From: Agarilytica sp045430305
Lineage (GTDB): Bacteria; Pseudomonadota; Gammaproteobacteria; Pseudomonadales; Cellvibrionaceae
DNA: 64,000 nt
Reading direction: 5' to 3'
Assembly (NCBI GenBank): GCA_045430305.1
Contig: JAILXW010000004.1
Location: 1-64,000 of the forward strand
Shown here: positions 22,995 to 33,159 of the stretch, piece by piece
Layout: each line of letters opens with the position of its first letter
Position numbering within the stretch: position 1 is the stretch's first letter
Translations under genes and position numbers: made by a program
Notes under the pieces: model-generated
Seen by the model: only the letters and a program-made list of their open reading frames with translations
Database searches by the model: none
Told to the model about the DNA's origin: nothing

Positions 22995-25900
22995 TTAATC
23001 AGTGATCAAGTTTCCATTATCCAACAGGCTTTGCAGTATGGTTTGATCACCACCCAACACCGTCAAATCAATACCTTCAAGCACGACTGACATATCTGCG
23101 CCTGAAGCATCGCCTTCTACATCGACACTGATAGTGGTATCGGTACCGTCAGATTCAAAATTAAAATAACCGTCTAGAGTAACCGCATCGTTGTTTTCAC
23201 CTTGCAACAAATCAGCAAAGTTCAACACATCACCACCAAGGCCGCTTTCAAAATCACTGATACGGTCTTCGGCGTTGCCAGCTTCGTCACTCGCCACCCA
23301 AATAAAGGTGTCGCTACCTTCACCGCCAGACAATGCATCATTGCCTTGAGCGCCGAAAATAACATCATCACCAAGCAACCCTGCTAGCTCATTCGCTTCG
23401 CCATTCCCCGCCACAAAATCGTTTTCCGTATATTCGTAGTCAGCAGCTTCATCGAGGTTTACGGTAGCGACTTCACTTTCTAAACCATCGGCGTCGGTAA
23501 CAGAAAACTCGATTTGTCGTGGCGCATTTCCAAACTCTTCATCATTCATTAGCTGTACAGAAGAAAGAATTTCTTCGTATTGCGCGATACTCGCTTCGCC
23601 ACTCAAGCTCATGGTGCGCGTTGCAGAATCGTAACTCGCCACAATACCGTAAGCGTCGGCTAACACTTCAGTATCATCAGACAAGATAAGAAAATCGCCT
23701 TCACGTGCTAGCGCCAAATTTACCGTTGCCGCACTTAGCTCCGTACCATCGTCAACAATTTGTAATTCAGGGGCAATATCACTAACAAAATTTTCAGCAC
23801 TACGCATTTGAATGCTGAACACCATGTCTTGTAGATCCCAATCAGAAGAACCTGGTCTTGATGGCCAATCAATTTGATCTTCAAAGCCAATAACTAAAGT
23901 ATTGGCGTCGCCATCTAACAGACCAGAATGCGCATGCGTAATAAAATCGCGATTTAAGTTGCCATGCGTTGAATGAACTGTAACAGGGAAGCGCAAAGAC
24001 GAGCCAGATGGGTTTTGCACATCGCCTTCGCTATAGTAAGAAAGCGTCACGCCGCTATCATTTACATCAGCCAATTCGCCTCTCGACGTCTCAAAACGCA
24101 TCAGACCATCACCTGCAAGCATTGCGTCTACAACCTCTTGACGCTCTGCAGATGCGTATCCGTTTGGAATAACGAAAAATCCTATTTCACCTTCTGAAAC
24201 ATTGTTGAGCGTAATGCTTTCGCCTGGGGTTAAATCATTACCATTGGCCCAAACAATATTGACATCATTGATGCTACCGTCTTCACCAACACTGTACCAA
24301 CCTAAGGTATTGTCGAAGCCGGCAGCTTCAGAAATAAACGTTAATGTAATATCGCTGGCAAATTCCACCAGCATATTTTCAATCGCTAAACCGGAGGCAT
24401 CACTGGCATCATCTTGAGAAGAAAAGTCGTAATCACCTGCAACAAACTCTTTATCAATACTTCCTAGACTTTGGTCAATTTCACCGTCTTGAACGATAAC
24501 TTCGGGCGCTAAGCTTTCATTTCCTCGAAGGGTAATTTCGATATTTTGTGTCGTTTCACCGTCTGCATTGGTGACGATAAAATTTTCACTGAGCGTTTCA
24601 TCGTTACCGGTAAGCGCTTGAATTTCGGCTTGGTTGTTGTCTGCGTTATATTCCCACTCACCTTCGGCATTAATTTCTAGATCACCAAAATTTCCATGCA
24701 AGGTCTCAGCAACAAATAGATCTTCCCCTGCATCGCCACCATCTGCAGAAAGCTCACCATTTACACTTAGTACCTCTGCACTATCTTCAACAACTTCACC
24801 ACTAACATCACCAGTAATTGTTGGGATATCATTGACCCCGCTAACGCTTAGGGAAGCGCTTTGCACTACCACACCGCCGTTACCATCAACAATATTGTAA
24901 TCAATAGAGATATTGATAGGGCTGTCGCTTTCTCGAAGCGCATTGTAAACCGCGGGGTTAACTTCTAAGGTATTACCGTTTAGGCTAACCGCACTAGCGC
25001 CATCACCAGAAATCTCAACATCGCTAACATTCAACGTGTCGTTCGTGTCTGGATCGCTTGCACCAGCAAGTAAATCGATTGAGAACGCAGCAGCATCTTC
25101 GCTTACGCTTTCGCTAATCGCCGCGTCAACCTGTGGATTATCATTTTGTGCAAAAACCTCTAGCGACGCAGTATTTGCCACGGAAGTAACGCCGTCATTA
25201 ACATCAAAATCAAAAGAGACATCGCCATTCCAGTTTTCAGATGGAGTATACGTCCACGTTCCGTTGCCATTATCTTGCAACCCGCCCTCACCCTGAGACA
25301 ACGATAGATTTTCGATAGATAACTCATCACCATCAACGTCAGAAGCGCCGTTTAATAAGTCCGATTCTAGAATAAGAAGAGAACCGTCTTCTTCAATACT
25401 ACCTAGATCAATGACACCAACAACCGGCGCGTCATTTTCTTCGGTGATGTGCAATGTGGCCGTATTGGCGACACTTGCGTGACCATCATTGACTTCAAAA
25501 TTAAATACTGCCCCACCATTCCAGTTTTCAGATGGGGTATACGTCCACGTTCCGTTGCCATTATCTTGCAACCCGCCCTCACCTTGAGACAAAGATAGAT
25601 TTTCGATAGATAACTCATCACCATCAACGTCAGAAGCGCCGTTTAATAAATCCGATTCTAGAATAAGAAGAGAACCATCTTCTTCAATACTACCTAGGTC
25701 AATGGCACCAACAACCGGCGCGTCATTTTCTTCGGTGATGTGCAATGTGGCCGTATTTGCGACACTTGTGTGACCATCATTGACTTCAAAATTAAATACT
25801 GCCCCACCATTCCAGTTTTCAGATGGAGTATACGTCCACGTTCCGTTGCCATTATCTTGCAACCCGCCCTCACCTTGAGACAAAGATAGATTTTCGATAG

Positions 25901-28900
25901 ATAACTCATCACCATCAACGTCAGAAGCGCCGTTTAATAAATCCGATTCTAGAATAAGAAGAGAACCATCTTCTTCAATACCACCAAGGTCAATGGCGCT
26001 AACTGCAGGCGCGTCATTTTCTTCGGTAATCTGTAGTGTGGCCGTATTGGCGACACTTGTGTGACCATCATTGACTTCAAAATTAAATATGGCCCCACCA
26101 TTCCAATTTTCAGATGGAGTATACGTCCACGTTCCGTTGCCATTATCTTGCAATAGGCCTTCGCCTTGCGACAAAGACAGATTTTCAATGGACAGTGCAT
26201 CACCATCAACATCAGATGCACCGTTTAATAATTGAGTTGACGTAATGTCAAAGCTAGCGTCTTCAGGCACAACACCCAAATCAATACCCTGACTTATCGC
26301 TGGCGCGTCGTTTTGACCAGTAACCGTTACGCTACCACTTTGCGCAACACCCCCGCCTTGATTGTCTGTAACAAAGTAATTGAAATTAATTGTTGCGCTT
26401 TCACCTACCGCCAAATCGTTAAATGCATTCGGGTCAATCGATAATTGATTACCAATTAAACTCGCACCATTGGCACCACCAACGATCGAGAATTCAGAAA
26501 TATTTAGCGTATCGTTTGAATCGACGTCACTAGCTCCCGCTAACAAATCGATACTGTAACTCGCATCATCTTCTGTGCTAGAAGATACGATGGCAGCATC
26601 CACAGTGGGCAAATCATTTGCGCCATTAATTGTAACGATAACGGTTTCCGTCGTTACGCCGTCAGCATTGGTAACAATAAAACTTTCTTGCAAACTGTCG
26701 CCCACACTGAGCGATTGAATTTCTGTTTGGCTATTATCTGCTTGGTATTCCCAAACGCCTTGTTCGTCAATAGAGAAAACACCAAAGCTGCCGTTACTCT
26801 GCGCGGCCACAAATAGTTCTTCACCTGGGTCACCGCCAACAGCGTTTAGGTCACCGCCGGCAAGCAGTACTGCGGCACTGTCTTCATCAACAACTGCAGC
26901 AAGATCACCCGTAATTGTTGGAACATCATCAACGGCATCCACAACAAAGTCTTGTTGTTCGCTAACTTCGTTGCCTTGACCGTCCCCGCCCTCAACAATA
27001 ATGGTATGCTCGCCGTCTGAAAGACTACCGCCTTCAGGTATTTCTATTGACCATGAACCATCTTCTTCTGGTGTTACTGTATATTCGTCATCACCGATCG
27101 TAACTGTAATATCGCCTTCGATATTATTACTACTACCGCTTACAACCGGCTGATCTGTACCTACGTATCCACCTGGGTTCGCAGGCACTGCGTCAATAAC
27201 AATGACCGGCAATTGCTCGTCGACTATAAAACTGTCTGATACAGAAGTGCTATTACCCTGGGGGTCATTACCAGAAACTTCTACGGTGTAATCACCATCC
27301 TCCAGAACAACGTCTTGAGGAAGCGTGAACGACCATGCGCCATTTTCATTTACCGTTACTGCGTAATCTTCGCCGCTAACGCTTAATGTTAAGTCGCCTT
27401 CAATGTGTTCAGCATTACCACTAAACATTGGCGTTGACGCGGCTTCGTGTTGATCGTTAATCGTAATTTGAGGCAGTTGCGCGTCAATTAAACCATCGCT
27501 AGATACTGAGATAGCATTGCCTTGCGCATCGCCACCACTTACCGTCAATGTGTACTCGCCGTCTTCTAACTCAAGTGGCGAGGTAAAACGCCAATCGCCA
27601 TTAGCTTCTGGAGTAACACTGTAAGTATTGCCATTTAATTCGAGACTAAAATCACCATCGGTGTTTGCACTGCTACCAGAAATAGTTGGTGTACTATCAG
27701 TAATAACGGCTTGCTCATCAATACTAATGGATGGCATTTCCACATCAACCACAAGCGTCTGACTGGCCATTGCTGGGTTGCCCAATGCATCCCAACCTGT
27801 TGCCACAATCGTATATTCGCCATCGGCTAACTCTGCGCCCTCAGGCAAAGCAAAGCTCCAACTGCCACCCTTAATCGGCAGTACTTGGTAATCTGCACCA
27901 TCAATATTTAAAAGGATATTACCTACAATATTTGCGCTACTACCGGTAAAAGAAGGCAGAGTGGTTTCTTGCTCAACGAGAGGGTCAACGGTAACGATAC
28001 CTGGGTTGTAAACAACAGCAACATCAACCGAAGCCGCAACTTCACCACCGTTACTATCGCTTACGGTGTACTGAATACTGTCGTTACCAACAAAGTCATC
28101 GAATGGCGTATAACTTAGGCTGCCATCGGCTTCGATAACTACATCGCCATTTTCAGCAGAAACATTGATGAGGGTTAGCTCGTCACCATCTACGTCAAAA
28201 TCATTGGCAAGTACATCTACATTTACAGTTGTTTCTGGCGAAATATTCAGAGGAAAGTCTGGGGTAACCACTGGCAAGTCATTTACCGAAGCAACGTTTA
28301 ACACACCAGAGTTAGCAGCTGCGCCCCCATTACCATCTACAACGTTGTAGCCAAATTCTACATCGCCATACCAATTTGCATTTGGTGTGAAAGTAAAGGA
28401 GCCGTCGCCACTGTCACTGACAAGCCCTTCACCTGCTAAGACCTGAAGGTCACTTACTTCTAGAACATCGTTCTGATCTATATCGCTTGCCCCATCAAGT
28501 AATAACTCAACACTAAAAGTAATACTGCCATCTTCGTTGATTTGCCCCAATTCGAAGGGAGCACCCGCTAGTGGAGCATCATTAACATTGTTAACCTGTA
28601 AAACAAATTGATTACTAGCGCTGTTGTTCGGTGCACCGCTATCGTCTTGCGCGGTTACTAAAATTTGGTAAATACCATCTTGAGCAAATGCCGCATCGTT
28701 TGTTGCTGCGCCGGTAATGAGGTTAGTTTCTGAATCGAAACTTAAACCTTCGGGCAAATCGCTCACAGTAAAATTCAGACTTTGCCCTTCATCGCCTTCA
28801 TAAAAACCCAAGCTAAGGTCGATCACGACATTCGCATCCTGATTAACGGCAAGGCTTGGCATTGCCAATGCAATCGGCGGATTATTGAAATAATCGCGAT

Positions 28901-29396
28901 CATCAAGAAATGATTCGGTTTCCGAAGTTTGCGTTTCAGAGGTTTCGAATCCGCTTTCAGGGCTGACACTGTCATTAGTCAATTCGAAACGGGCATTGCC
29001 GTTTGAAGCACCATCGGCACTTGTTGTTGCATCGCCACCCGCAGCGGTTGCAGGAAGCATTTCTTCGAGGTTTTCACCGCTTTCGATCGCTTGCGCTAGC
29101 GCATCAAAATCAATTTGCTCATCAAGGCTTCCTTCCAGCTCGTCTTTCATGCTGTCTAGTAATGCCTGGTCAACAACAATCTTCGTATCATGACCGAGAC
29201 TGATGGGCTTAAAACCTGTTAGTTTTACTACAACGATACTGCTACCAAAGGTTTCTATGGTCGTTCCCATGAGTAATTCAGCACCTTCTCGCGCAACAGC
29301 AATTGTGCCATCCGCCTGTGTTACACGAATGTCGCCGTGTGTGCCTGCGATTTTTCCAACCACTTCCGCTACCACTTGAGAAGTTGAATTTGTCAT
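22995..29396 (-). CDS. Giant LapA-like type I-secreted adhesin, 2133 aa
   Basis: This is a surface adhesin of the LapA/BapA class. Residues 1 to about 115 form the N-terminal retention module that plugs the outer-membrane pore. It is followed by PATAAGG with TAAG at 117-120, the type of site cut by LapG proteases. Then come many cadherin-like/VCBS-type beta domains. Residues ~1055-1385 hold near-identical ~97-residue units (291-bp DNA period). A DUF4114 domain lies at about 1640-1860. The C-terminus has short RTX-like glycine/aspartate repeats (about 2000-2035) and a type I secretion target domain. It lies 24 bp after the TolC-family gene, so the two form an operon. The protein is strongly acidic, as usual for calcium-binding adhesins. 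Confidence 0.95.
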   Translation of the reverse strand: MTNSTSQVVAEVVGKIAGTHGDIRVTQADGTIAVAREGAELLMGTTIETFGSSIVVVKLTGFKPISLGHDTKIVVDQALLDSMKDELEGSLDEQIDFDALAQAIESGENLEEMLPATAAGGDATTSADGASNGNARFELTNDSVSPESGFETSETQTSETESFLDDRDYFNNPPIALAMPSLAVNQDANVVIDLSLGFYEGDEGQSLNFTVSDLPEGLSFDSETNLITGAATNDAAFAQDGIYQILVTAQDDSGAPNNSASNQFVLQVNNVNDAPLAGAPFELGQINEDGSITFSVELLLDGASDIDQNDVLEVSDLQVLAGEGLVSDSGDGSFTFTPNANWYGDVEFGYNVVDGNGGAAANSGVLNVASVNDLPVVTPDFPLNISPETTVNVDVLANDFDVDGDELTLINVSAENGDVVIEADGSLSYTPFDDFVGNDSIQYTVSDSNGGEVAASVDVAVVYNPGIVTVDPLVEQETTLPSFTGSSANIVGNILLNIDGADYQVLPIKGGSWSFALPEGAELADGEYTIVATGWDALGNPAMASQTLVVDVEMPSISIDEQAVITDSTPTISGSSANTDGDFSLELNGNTYSVTPEANGDWRFTSPLELEDGEYTLTVSGGDAQGNAISVSSDGLIDAQLPQITINDQHEAASTPMFSGNAEHIEGDLTLSVSGEDYAVTVNENGAWSFTLPQDVVLEDGDYTVEVSGNDPQGNSTSVSDSFIVDEQLPVIVIDAVPANPGGYVGTDQPVVSGSSNNIEGDITVTIGDDEYTVTPEEDGSWSIEIPEGGSLSDGEHTIIVEGGDGQGNEVSEQQDFVVDAVDDVPTITGDLAAVVDEDSAAVLLAGGDLNAVGGDPGEELFVAAQSNGSFGVFSIDEQGVWEYQADNSQTEIQSLSVGDSLQESFIVTNADGVTTETVIVTINGANDLPTVDAAIVSSSTEDDASYSIDLLAGASDVDSNDTLNISEFSIVGGANGASLIGNQLSIDPNAFNDLAVGESATINFNYFVTDNQGGGVAQSGSVTVTGQNDAPAISQGIDLGVVPEDASFDITSTQLLNGASDVDGDALSIENLSLSQGEGLLQDNGNGTWTYTPSENWNGGAIFNFEVNDGHTSVANTATLQITEENDAPAVSAIDLGGIEEDGSLLILESDLLNGASDVDGDELSIENLSLSQGEGGLQDNGNGTWTYTPSENWNGGAVFNFEVNDGHTSVANTATLHITEENDAPVVGAIDLGSIEEDGSLLILESDLLNGASDVDGDELSIENLSLSQGEGGLQDNGNGTWTYTPSENWNGGAVFNFEVNDGHASVANTATLHITEENDAPVVGVIDLGSIEEDGSLLILESDLLNGASDVDGDELSIENLSLSQGEGGLQDNGNGTWTYTPSENWNGDVSFDFDVNDGVTSVANTASLEVFAQNDNPQVDAAISESVSEDAAAFSIDLLAGASDPDTNDTLNVSDVEISGDGASAVSLNGNTLEVNPAVYNALRESDSPINISIDYNIVDGNGGVVVQSASLSVSGVNDIPTITGDVSGEVVEDSAEVLSVNGELSADGGDAGEDLFVAETLHGNFGDLEINAEGEWEYNADNNQAEIQALTGNDETLSENFIVTNADGETTQNIEITLRGNESLAPEVIVQDGEIDQSLGSIDKEFVAGDYDFSSQDDASDASGLAIENMLVEFASDITLTFISEAAGFDNTLGWYSVGEDGSINDVNIVWANGNDLTPGESITLNNVSEGEIGFFVIPNGYASAERQEVVDAMLAGDGLMRFETSRGELADVNDSGVTLSYYSEGDVQNPSGSSLRFPVTVHSTHGNLNRDFITHAHSGLLDGDANTLVIGFEDQIDWPSRPGSSDWDLQDMVFSIQMRSAENFVSDIAPELQIVDDGTELSAATVNLALAREGDFLILSDDTEVLADAYGIVASYDSATRTMSLSGEASIAQYEEILSSVQLMNDEEFGNAPRQIEFSVTDADGLESEVATVNLDEAADYEYTENDFVAGNGEANELAGLLGDDVIFGAQGNDALSGGEGSDTFIWVASDEAGNAEDRISDFESGLGGDVLNFADLLQGENNDAVTLDGYFNFESDGTDTTISVDVEGDASGADMSVVLEGIDLTVLGGDQTILQSLLDNGNLITD
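25240..26230 (-). repeat. Tandem 291-bp repeats within the adhesin gene
   Basis: Blocks with the same sequence recur every 291 bp (for example at 25449, 25740 and 26031), each coding for one ~97-residue beta domain with SENWNGG and NDAPVV motifs. They are nearly identical at the DNA level and so prone to copy-number change. Confidence 0.9.
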
Positions 29397-29420
29397 GAGA
29401 TGTACCTTTAGGTCTTTTTA

Positions 29421-30710
29421 CTAATAGTCAATGCCAAGGGCGCTTAACAAAGTACCCGTTGCATTCAATATTCTGTAGTTTGCAAAAATTTGATCGAACT
29501 GCGCTTCAATTAATGAACGACGTGCTTCTACCACTTCTGTTTCTGTATTCAGTAAATCCAACAAAGTTCTACGCCCAATGTTGAATTGCTTTGAGTAAGC
29601 TTTTTTTGTATTACTCGCTGCATTCACGTGCTGCTGTAAATACTTAATTTGTGCATTGAGCGCTTCAAATGAATTCCACGATAAGTTCATGCTCTCAACG
29701 ACCTGGCGGCGCGCGTTGTTGCGAATGTCTTTTGCTTGCTCGACCAATTTCGCGGTTTGTTTGCGACGCGCTCGGTCGGCACCACCATTGAACAAGTTGT
29801 ATTTCAAACGCAATGCGATCACGAGATCTTCATCTTCGCCTTCAATACCACCAATATTTTCATCCCAGCGCTTCTCTGCTTCGAGCTTAATGGTGGGCCA
29901 ATAACTGCCACCGCTGGCCTTGTATTGCGCTTTCGCAGCTTTGAAATCTGACCCTGCTGATTGCAATGTTGGATGATTTTTTTCAGCAAGAGAAACCGCT
30001 TCTTCTAACGAAGATGGCAAGCCATCGAGTAATTCAGGCTTAAGCATGTTCTCCAAATTTGGATAAAAGCCTGTCACACGCAAAAAATTGGCTTGGGCAT
30101 CGGCCAGATTATTTTGCGCGACCACCATATTGGCGTTAGCCAATGCCAAACGTGCTGCTATTTGGTCTAGGTCTGCCCTGCTTCCAACACCAGTTTTACT
30201 ACGCAGCGCCATTTGATCGTAAATATTTTGATGCTCCCACAAACTATTGCGAGCTAAATCCAAAAGCGAGGTGTGGCGCATTACGTTGAGGTAGACTTCG
30301 GTGGTGCGCAAGGCAACTTGCTGGGCCGTTGATCGCGCCTGAAAGCTTAAGCTTTCTACGCGGGCACGCTGACGATCCACTTCCGCGTAAACGCTAAAGC
30401 CGTCAAACACCAACTGCTCAGCCTGAATCGCTAATTCTTCACGGGTCAGGTCGATTTCTTCGTTACCTGTGGCCGGCGCACTGCGGGTTTCTTCGCCGTA
30501 TCCCGCACTAAGATTCACCTTTGGTAAATACCCTGCCTTTGCTTGCTTGAGCTCATATTCACGAGATTCTAGCTCGTGTGTGAGCGATAACATTTGAGGG
30601 TTCGTTTTAAGTGTTTGACCAATGGTTTCGCCAAGCGAAAACGCTACGGTATCGATACTCGTAATCGAGATTGAGAAGGTCAATAAACTTGAAACAAAGG
30701 GTTTAAACAT
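29421..30710 (-). CDS. TolC family outer-membrane channel of the adhesin secretion system
   Basis: This 429-residue protein has a signal-like N-terminus (MFKPFVSSLLTFSISITS) and two TolC/OEP repeats rich in coiled-coil helices (about 30-215 and 230-425). It forms the trimeric outer-membrane tunnel of a type I secretion system and, in LapA-like systems (LapE), holds the adhesin's retention module. The stop is 24 bp before the adhesin start, so they are co-transcribed. The HlyD and ABC partners are encoded 2.4 kb further upstream, separated by two acyltransferase genes and a 434-bp gap. Confidence 0.95.
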   Translation of the reverse strand: MFKPFVSSLLTFSISITSIDTVAFSLGETIGQTLKTNPQMLSLTHELESREYELKQAKAGYLPKVNLSAGYGEETRSAPATGNEEIDLTREELAIQAEQLVFDGFSVYAEVDRQRARVESLSFQARSTAQQVALRTTEVYLNVMRHTSLLDLARNSLWEHQNIYDQMALRSKTGVGSRADLDQIAARLALANANMVVAQNNLADAQANFLRVTGFYPNLENMLKPELLDGLPSSLEEAVSLAEKNHPTLQSAGSDFKAAKAQYKASGGSYWPTIKLEAEKRWDENIGGIEGEDEDLVIALRLKYNLFNGGADRARRKQTAKLVEQAKDIRNNARRQVVESMNLSWNSFEALNAQIKYLQQHVNAASNTKKAYSKQFNIGRRTLLDLLNTETEVVEARRSLIEAQFDQIFANYRILNATGTLLSALGIDY

Positions 30711-31144
30711 TTAATCCACCTAATTGGTTAAAAAGCACTCATGCAAATAGTGTGACAATTTTTTAAAAATGAAAAGTTATTTTAAAATGTGGTGCTTATG
30801 ACCAATTAAAATAACAAGATAGAAGGAATTTGCTCGTTTTAATGACTGTTTTTTATATAAAACGTATGTTTATCATACCGATTTAAACGATATAAGGCTT
30901 AAATTCGATATAAAGTATTGACCAACGTAAACAATTTCGACAAATATTTTCTAGGAAAAGATGTTATTGGCGCCAATATCGACCAAAACGATAAAATATT
31001 TGCTCAAAAGAAAAGCAAGGGAGAACTGGATCACCCCAAGAACAAGAACACGCTCACAATTTGATCATTACTCGTGTTCTAAGGTGTAAACCTCTTCGAA
31101 AATACCGACAGATGCGAGACTGTCAGGGCAGATAATCGAATCTG
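30711..31144 (-). promoter_or_regulatory. AT-rich leader region of the tolC-adhesin operon
   Basis: 434 bp without a gene, strongly AT-rich, between the acyltransferase gene and the TolC-family gene. CGATATAA occurs twice (near 30889 and 30908). It must contain the promoter of the adhesin operon unless transcription reads through. I cannot point to a definite -35/-10 pair or activator site. Confidence 0.5.
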
Positions 31145-32089
31145 TTAAGCTTTGGCTTTTTTCAAGCCGTAAAAGTCTTTGTTGCGATCTGGGCGGCTTT
31201 TAAAACGACGATGCACCCAAAGGTATTGCTCTGGGTTTTCGCGAATTCGCGCCTCAATGAAGCGGTTGATCAGGTTGGCATTCGCGATCTCGTCACCTTC
31301 GTCTAAACCTTCTAGAGGTGGGTAAATATCTATCACATAGCCGGCATCTTTCTCGAGCCGTTTCGTGGCATAGGGAATGACTTGCGCTCGGCCCATTTTG
31401 GCAAGTTTGGCAGGGGCTGTAACCGTCGCCGCTTCCACACCAAAAAAGGGAACGAACACACTGTGAGAACGACCGTAATCATGGTCTGCTGCATAGTTCA
31501 CCACGCGCTTTTGTCTTAGCGCTTTTATAATGCCTCGCGTATCGCGACTAGGGATCACCTGACTGTGTGAATTATGGCGAATACGGCCCCAGCCCTGAAT
31601 AAATTCATACACCGCGTTTGCATGAGGGCGATAGAAACCATCGATCGAGTAGCTTAAGTTAATAAAAGCCGCACAAATTTCGATGGGGGTAAAATGAATG
31701 GCCATATAGATCACACCCTGACCTTCCTGCTTGGCTTTTTGCAAATACTCTAAGCCATTTATGCGATAGAGTTTTTTTAATCGCCAGGCTGGCCAAAACC
31801 AGGCAATTCCCGATTCCATAAAGCCTTTGCCAATATTGATCATGCTGGCATTGAGCAGCGCGTTCTTTTCTTCTTCGGTTTTTTCTGGAAAGCAGAGGTC
31901 GATATTTTTCTTCGCAACGATAGTGCGATTCTTGACTAACTTCTTGGCCACGATTCCTAGACCTGCACCAATCTTCATTTGCAGTTTGTATGGCAATAAT
32001 TGGACGATCAGCCACCACAATGCAAATGCAATCCAGGATGGGACCCACCGCGGATGAAACAAATCTTTACGCTTATATTCTTGACTCAT
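31145..32089 (-). CDS. LpxL/HtrB family lipid A-type acyltransferase (1)
   Basis: This 314-residue inner-membrane protein has one N-terminal hydrophobic segment (WIAFALWWLIVQLLP). The family motif HFTPIE (H-x4-E catalytic dyad) is near residue 137 and ADHDYG near 202. LpxL/LpxM-type enzymes add a secondary acyl chain to lipid A from acyl-ACP. The gene is 36 bp downstream of a second member, and they probably form an operon. Their placement inside the adhesin secretion cluster suggests a link to outer-membrane remodelling, or chance insertion. Whether these are the house-keeping LpxL/LpxM or extra copies cannot be told. Confidence 0.92.
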   Translation of the reverse strand: MSQEYKRKDLFHPRWVPSWIAFALWWLIVQLLPYKLQMKIGAGLGIVAKKLVKNRTIVAKKNIDLCFPEKTEEEKNALLNASMINIGKGFMESGIAWFWPAWRLKKLYRINGLEYLQKAKQEGQGVIYMAIHFTPIEICAAFINLSYSIDGFYRPHANAVYEFIQGWGRIRHNSHSQVIPSRDTRGIIKALRQKRVVNYAADHDYGRSHSVFVPFFGVEAATVTAPAKLAKMGRAQVIPYATKRLEKDAGYVIDIYPPLEGLDEGDEIANANLINRFIEARIRENPEQYLWVHRRFKSRPDRNKDFYGLKKAKA

Positions 32090-32125
32090 AACACCATCGT
32101 AACAAAGTCTACAAAGTAGCGTGAG

Positions 32126-33037
32126 TTAGTAACTACGCTTGCCTCGCCCTACTTTTCGTTTAAAACGTTTTATTGCCCACCAATAGCGTTCGGGGTGCGG
32201 CGCGAGTATTTTCTCGATCGCTTCATTCACTTTGCGCGTATCAGCTACTGCGTCTTCTGTAGGGAATGGCGCTAAAGGCGGAAATATTTTCACATGGTAT
32301 TCGGGCTTATCGTTTTCTCGATAGTGGGCGACGGGCAACACGATTGCATTCGTTAGGCGTGCGAGTTTAGAAATTGCGAGTGTAGTGGATGCAGGCACCC
32401 CCATAAAATCCACAAAAGCACTGTTTTTATTTCTCACTTCAATATCTGGCGCGTACCAAAGCACATGCTTGTCTTTAAGCGTGCGTACGATATTACGTTG
32501 GTCACTCGCCGCATACATTGCCGAACAGAACTTCCCGCGAGAGTAATTGAGGAACGTATTGACGAACGCGTCTGTCTGACGAAAAGTTCCGACAAAGTTC
32601 CGCTGACCACGATCGAGCTCAGCGAGTAATGCACCGTTCAGATCAACACTACCGTAGTGACTAGATAAAAGAATGATGCCTCGGTCTTGCCCGACTGCGT
32701 CTTGCAAATATTCTTCGCCTTCGACGTGATATCGCCCGCGTAAAAACTTTCTGTGATCTCTAAACCACACGATAAAGGTTTCATAAATAGAAACACCCAG
32801 CTCACGCATGGTGTTCTGAATAAGCTCACGCTGTTGGCTTTGCTCAAGGGCAGGATAACAAAGCTCAATATTAACCCGAACGACCCGCTTAACCTTTCTT
32901 GCGACCACCCCTAACGCCAGACCAAAACGCTTACCCAAACGAATTTGCCATGCGTAGGGCAGGTGCGCCTGAAGCCAAAAAAAAGCAAGCACAACAATTA
33001 AAACAAGATACTTTGGATGGAGAAAGCGCAGACTCAT
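32126..33037 (-). CDS. LpxL/HtrB family lipid A-type acyltransferase (2)
   Basis: This 303-residue paralogue of the neighbouring gene has an N-terminal membrane segment (YLVLIVVLAFFWLQAHLP). The catalytic motif SHYGSVD (H-x4-D) lies near residue 126 and a WYAPD segment near 195 replaces the usual DQ/DHD box. The two proteins differ widely in sequence, so this is not a recent duplication, and they probably have different acyl or acceptor preferences. The gene lies 122 bp downstream of the HlyD gene on the same strand, so co-expression with the secretion genes is possible. Confidence 0.92.
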   Translation of the reverse strand: MSLRFLHPKYLVLIVVLAFFWLQAHLPYAWQIRLGKRFGLALGVVARKVKRVVRVNIELCYPALEQSQQRELIQNTMRELGVSIYETFIVWFRDHRKFLRGRYHVEGEEYLQDAVGQDRGIILLSSHYGSVDLNGALLAELDRGQRNFVGTFRQTDAFVNTFLNYSRGKFCSAMYAASDQRNIVRTLKDKHVLWYAPDIEVRNKNSAFVDFMGVPASTTLAISKLARLTNAIVLPVAHYRENDKPEYHVKIFPPLAPFPTEDAVADTRKVNEAIEKILAPHPERYWWAIKRFKRKVGRGKRSY

Positions 33038-33159
33038 AAATTATGGTGTAGGGGTGAATATTCAATGGCTTTATACGGGGCGAGACTATACCCCAGAGAA
33101 GCACGAAGTTACACATTCTGTGGGCGCGTAACTCGGGTTAACCTACCCGCGAAACATCG

